Assembly: GCA_023390675.1 (NCBI GenBank) | Contig: JAEWCK010000228.1 | Location: forward strand, 1-5,265 | Direction of reading: 5' to 3' | Length of the DNA stretch: 5,265 nucleotides | Source of the DNA: Pseudomonadota bacterium | Lineage (GTDB): Bacteria > Pseudomonadota > Alphaproteobacteria > Sphingomonadales > Sphingomonadaceae | In this document: one piece after another, positions 4,954 through 5,265 of the stretch | Layout of the letters: every line of letters begins with the position of its first letter | How positions within the stretch are numbered: the first letter of the stretch is position 1 | Position numbers and translations under genes: made by a program | The notes under the pieces: generated by a model | The model's input: only the letters and a program-made list of their open reading frames with translations | Told to the model about the DNA's origin: nothing | Database searches by the model: none

Positions 4954-4981
4954 AAGGGCGGGGTTTCCCCGCCTTTTTTTT
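4954..4981 (+). terminator. Intrinsic terminator of rpsD
   Basis: GGCGGGG (4957-4963) and CCCCGCC (4967-4973) form a perfect 7-bp GC stem with a 3-nt TTT loop, followed by eight T residues (4974-4981). The AA before the stem can extend pairing with the T-run. It begins 22 nt after the rpsD stop codon and is a textbook Rho-independent terminator. Confidence 0.95.
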
Positions 4982-4993
4982 GTGCCCGCGCCA

Positions 4994-5011
4994 TGTTGCG
5001 GCGCAGCAACA
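4994..5011. promoter_or_regulatory. Near-perfect 18-bp palindrome, candidate operator
   Basis: TGTTGCGGCGCAGCAACA matches its own reverse complement in 8 of 9 half-site positions, centred between 5002 and 5003. It sits just after the rpsD terminator and about 50 bp before the candidate -35 of the next gene. The symmetric TGC/GCA content recalls TGC-rich operators described for PhaR-type repressors, but that is resemblance from memory only. As RNA it could also form a short hairpin. Confidence 0.4.
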
Positions 5012-5061
5012 CCGTCGACCGAAACGACACATTCGTCGCGCAACCGTTTGATTCGACGGCA

Positions 5062-5090
5062 TTGACTGGGCATGGCGCCCGGCGTCGAAA
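5062..5090 (+). promoter_or_regulatory. Candidate promoter of the exported protein at the right end
   Basis: TTGACT at 5062-5067 matches the -35 consensus in five of six positions. A 17-bp spacer leads to TCGAAA at 5085-5090, a poor -10. The start codon is about 40 bp further on. The -35 is credible; the -10 is weak. Confidence 0.4.
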
Positions 5091-5131
5091 GACACCCTCA
5101 ACACAAGAAGAGAACAAGGGGCATTCCCAAA

Positions 5132-5265
5132 ATGCGTAAGATTTCCGTTCTGCTGGCCGCCGTTGCGGCCGGTGCTTCCGCGCCCGCGTTCGCCGGCGAC
5201 ATTGCCGGCCCGCGCGTCGACGCCGTGATCGGCTGGGATCACGTTCGCGCCGATCCGACCGGCAC
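5132..5265 (+). CDS. Exported protein, probable outer-membrane beta-barrel (partial)
   Basis: Only the first 44 codons are inside the window; the frame is open at the right edge. Residues 1-21 are a clear signal peptide: MRK, a hydrophobic Ala-rich core, and an A-F-A site with cleavage before Gly22. The mature start, GDIAGPRVDAVIGWDHVRAD, has alternating hydrophobic and polar residues (RVDAVIGWD) like the first strand of small porin or Opa-type beta-barrels common in sphingomonads, which often begin GPRVEA-x-x-GWD. AAGGGG (5116-5121) lies 10 nt before the ATG, slightly long spacing. The preceding terminator and the intergenic region show it is a separate transcription unit. Exported status is secure; the beta-barrel family is inferred from a short stretch. 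Confidence 0.75.
   Translation, partial: MRKISVLLAAVAAGASAPAFAGDIAGPRVDAVIGWDHVRADPTG

Overview
The window is about 5.3 kb of GC-rich chromosomal DNA with strongly GC-biased third codon positions. The protein sequences and gene order look alphaproteobacterial and most resemble a sphingomonad (Sphingomonas or a relative). That assignment comes from family resemblance only, since no search was run. All complete genes appear intact. There is no CRISPR array, tRNA, rRNA, insertion sequence or phage gene. This is a mostly ordinary housekeeping region with several small unstudied genes and candidate regulatory sites in it.

Left end (1-340): a small lipoprotein gene on the minus strand, built from 11-residue helical repeats, is divergent from the main operon across only 52 bp. 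Centre-left (341-3493): a very compact plus-strand operon runs rpiB, glyA, a 68-residue glycine-rich membrane protein, nrdR and a TrmJ-type tRNA methyltransferase. Junctions are 4-nt overlaps (ATGA, GTGA) or 1-nt gaps, so translational coupling is likely. RpiB feeds ribose-5-phosphate into nucleotide synthesis, GlyA makes glycine and one-carbon folate used for purine and thymidylate synthesis, and NrdR represses ribonucleotide reductase genes. Three of the five genes therefore bear on nucleotide supply, while the methyltransferase links to translation.

Centre-right (3494-4138): a small exported two-cysteine protein of unknown function has an upstream region holding an imperfect direct repeat. 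It converges, with a 3-nt gap, on a minus-strand single-domain AroQ-class chorismate mutase.

Right (4139-5265): rpsD (ribosomal protein S4) stands alone behind a good -35/-10 candidate and a leader of about 100 nt that can fold. It ends in a textbook intrinsic terminator. A 200-bp intergenic region with a near-perfect 18-bp palindrome follows, then the first 44 codons of an exported protein, probably an outer-membrane beta-barrel, cut off by the window end.

The items best worth following up are the glycine-rich protein inside the glyA-nrdR operon, the 11-residue-repeat lipoprotein, the Gln-to-Glu change at the chorismate mutase active site, and the palindrome and direct repeat upstream of the two exported-protein genes.
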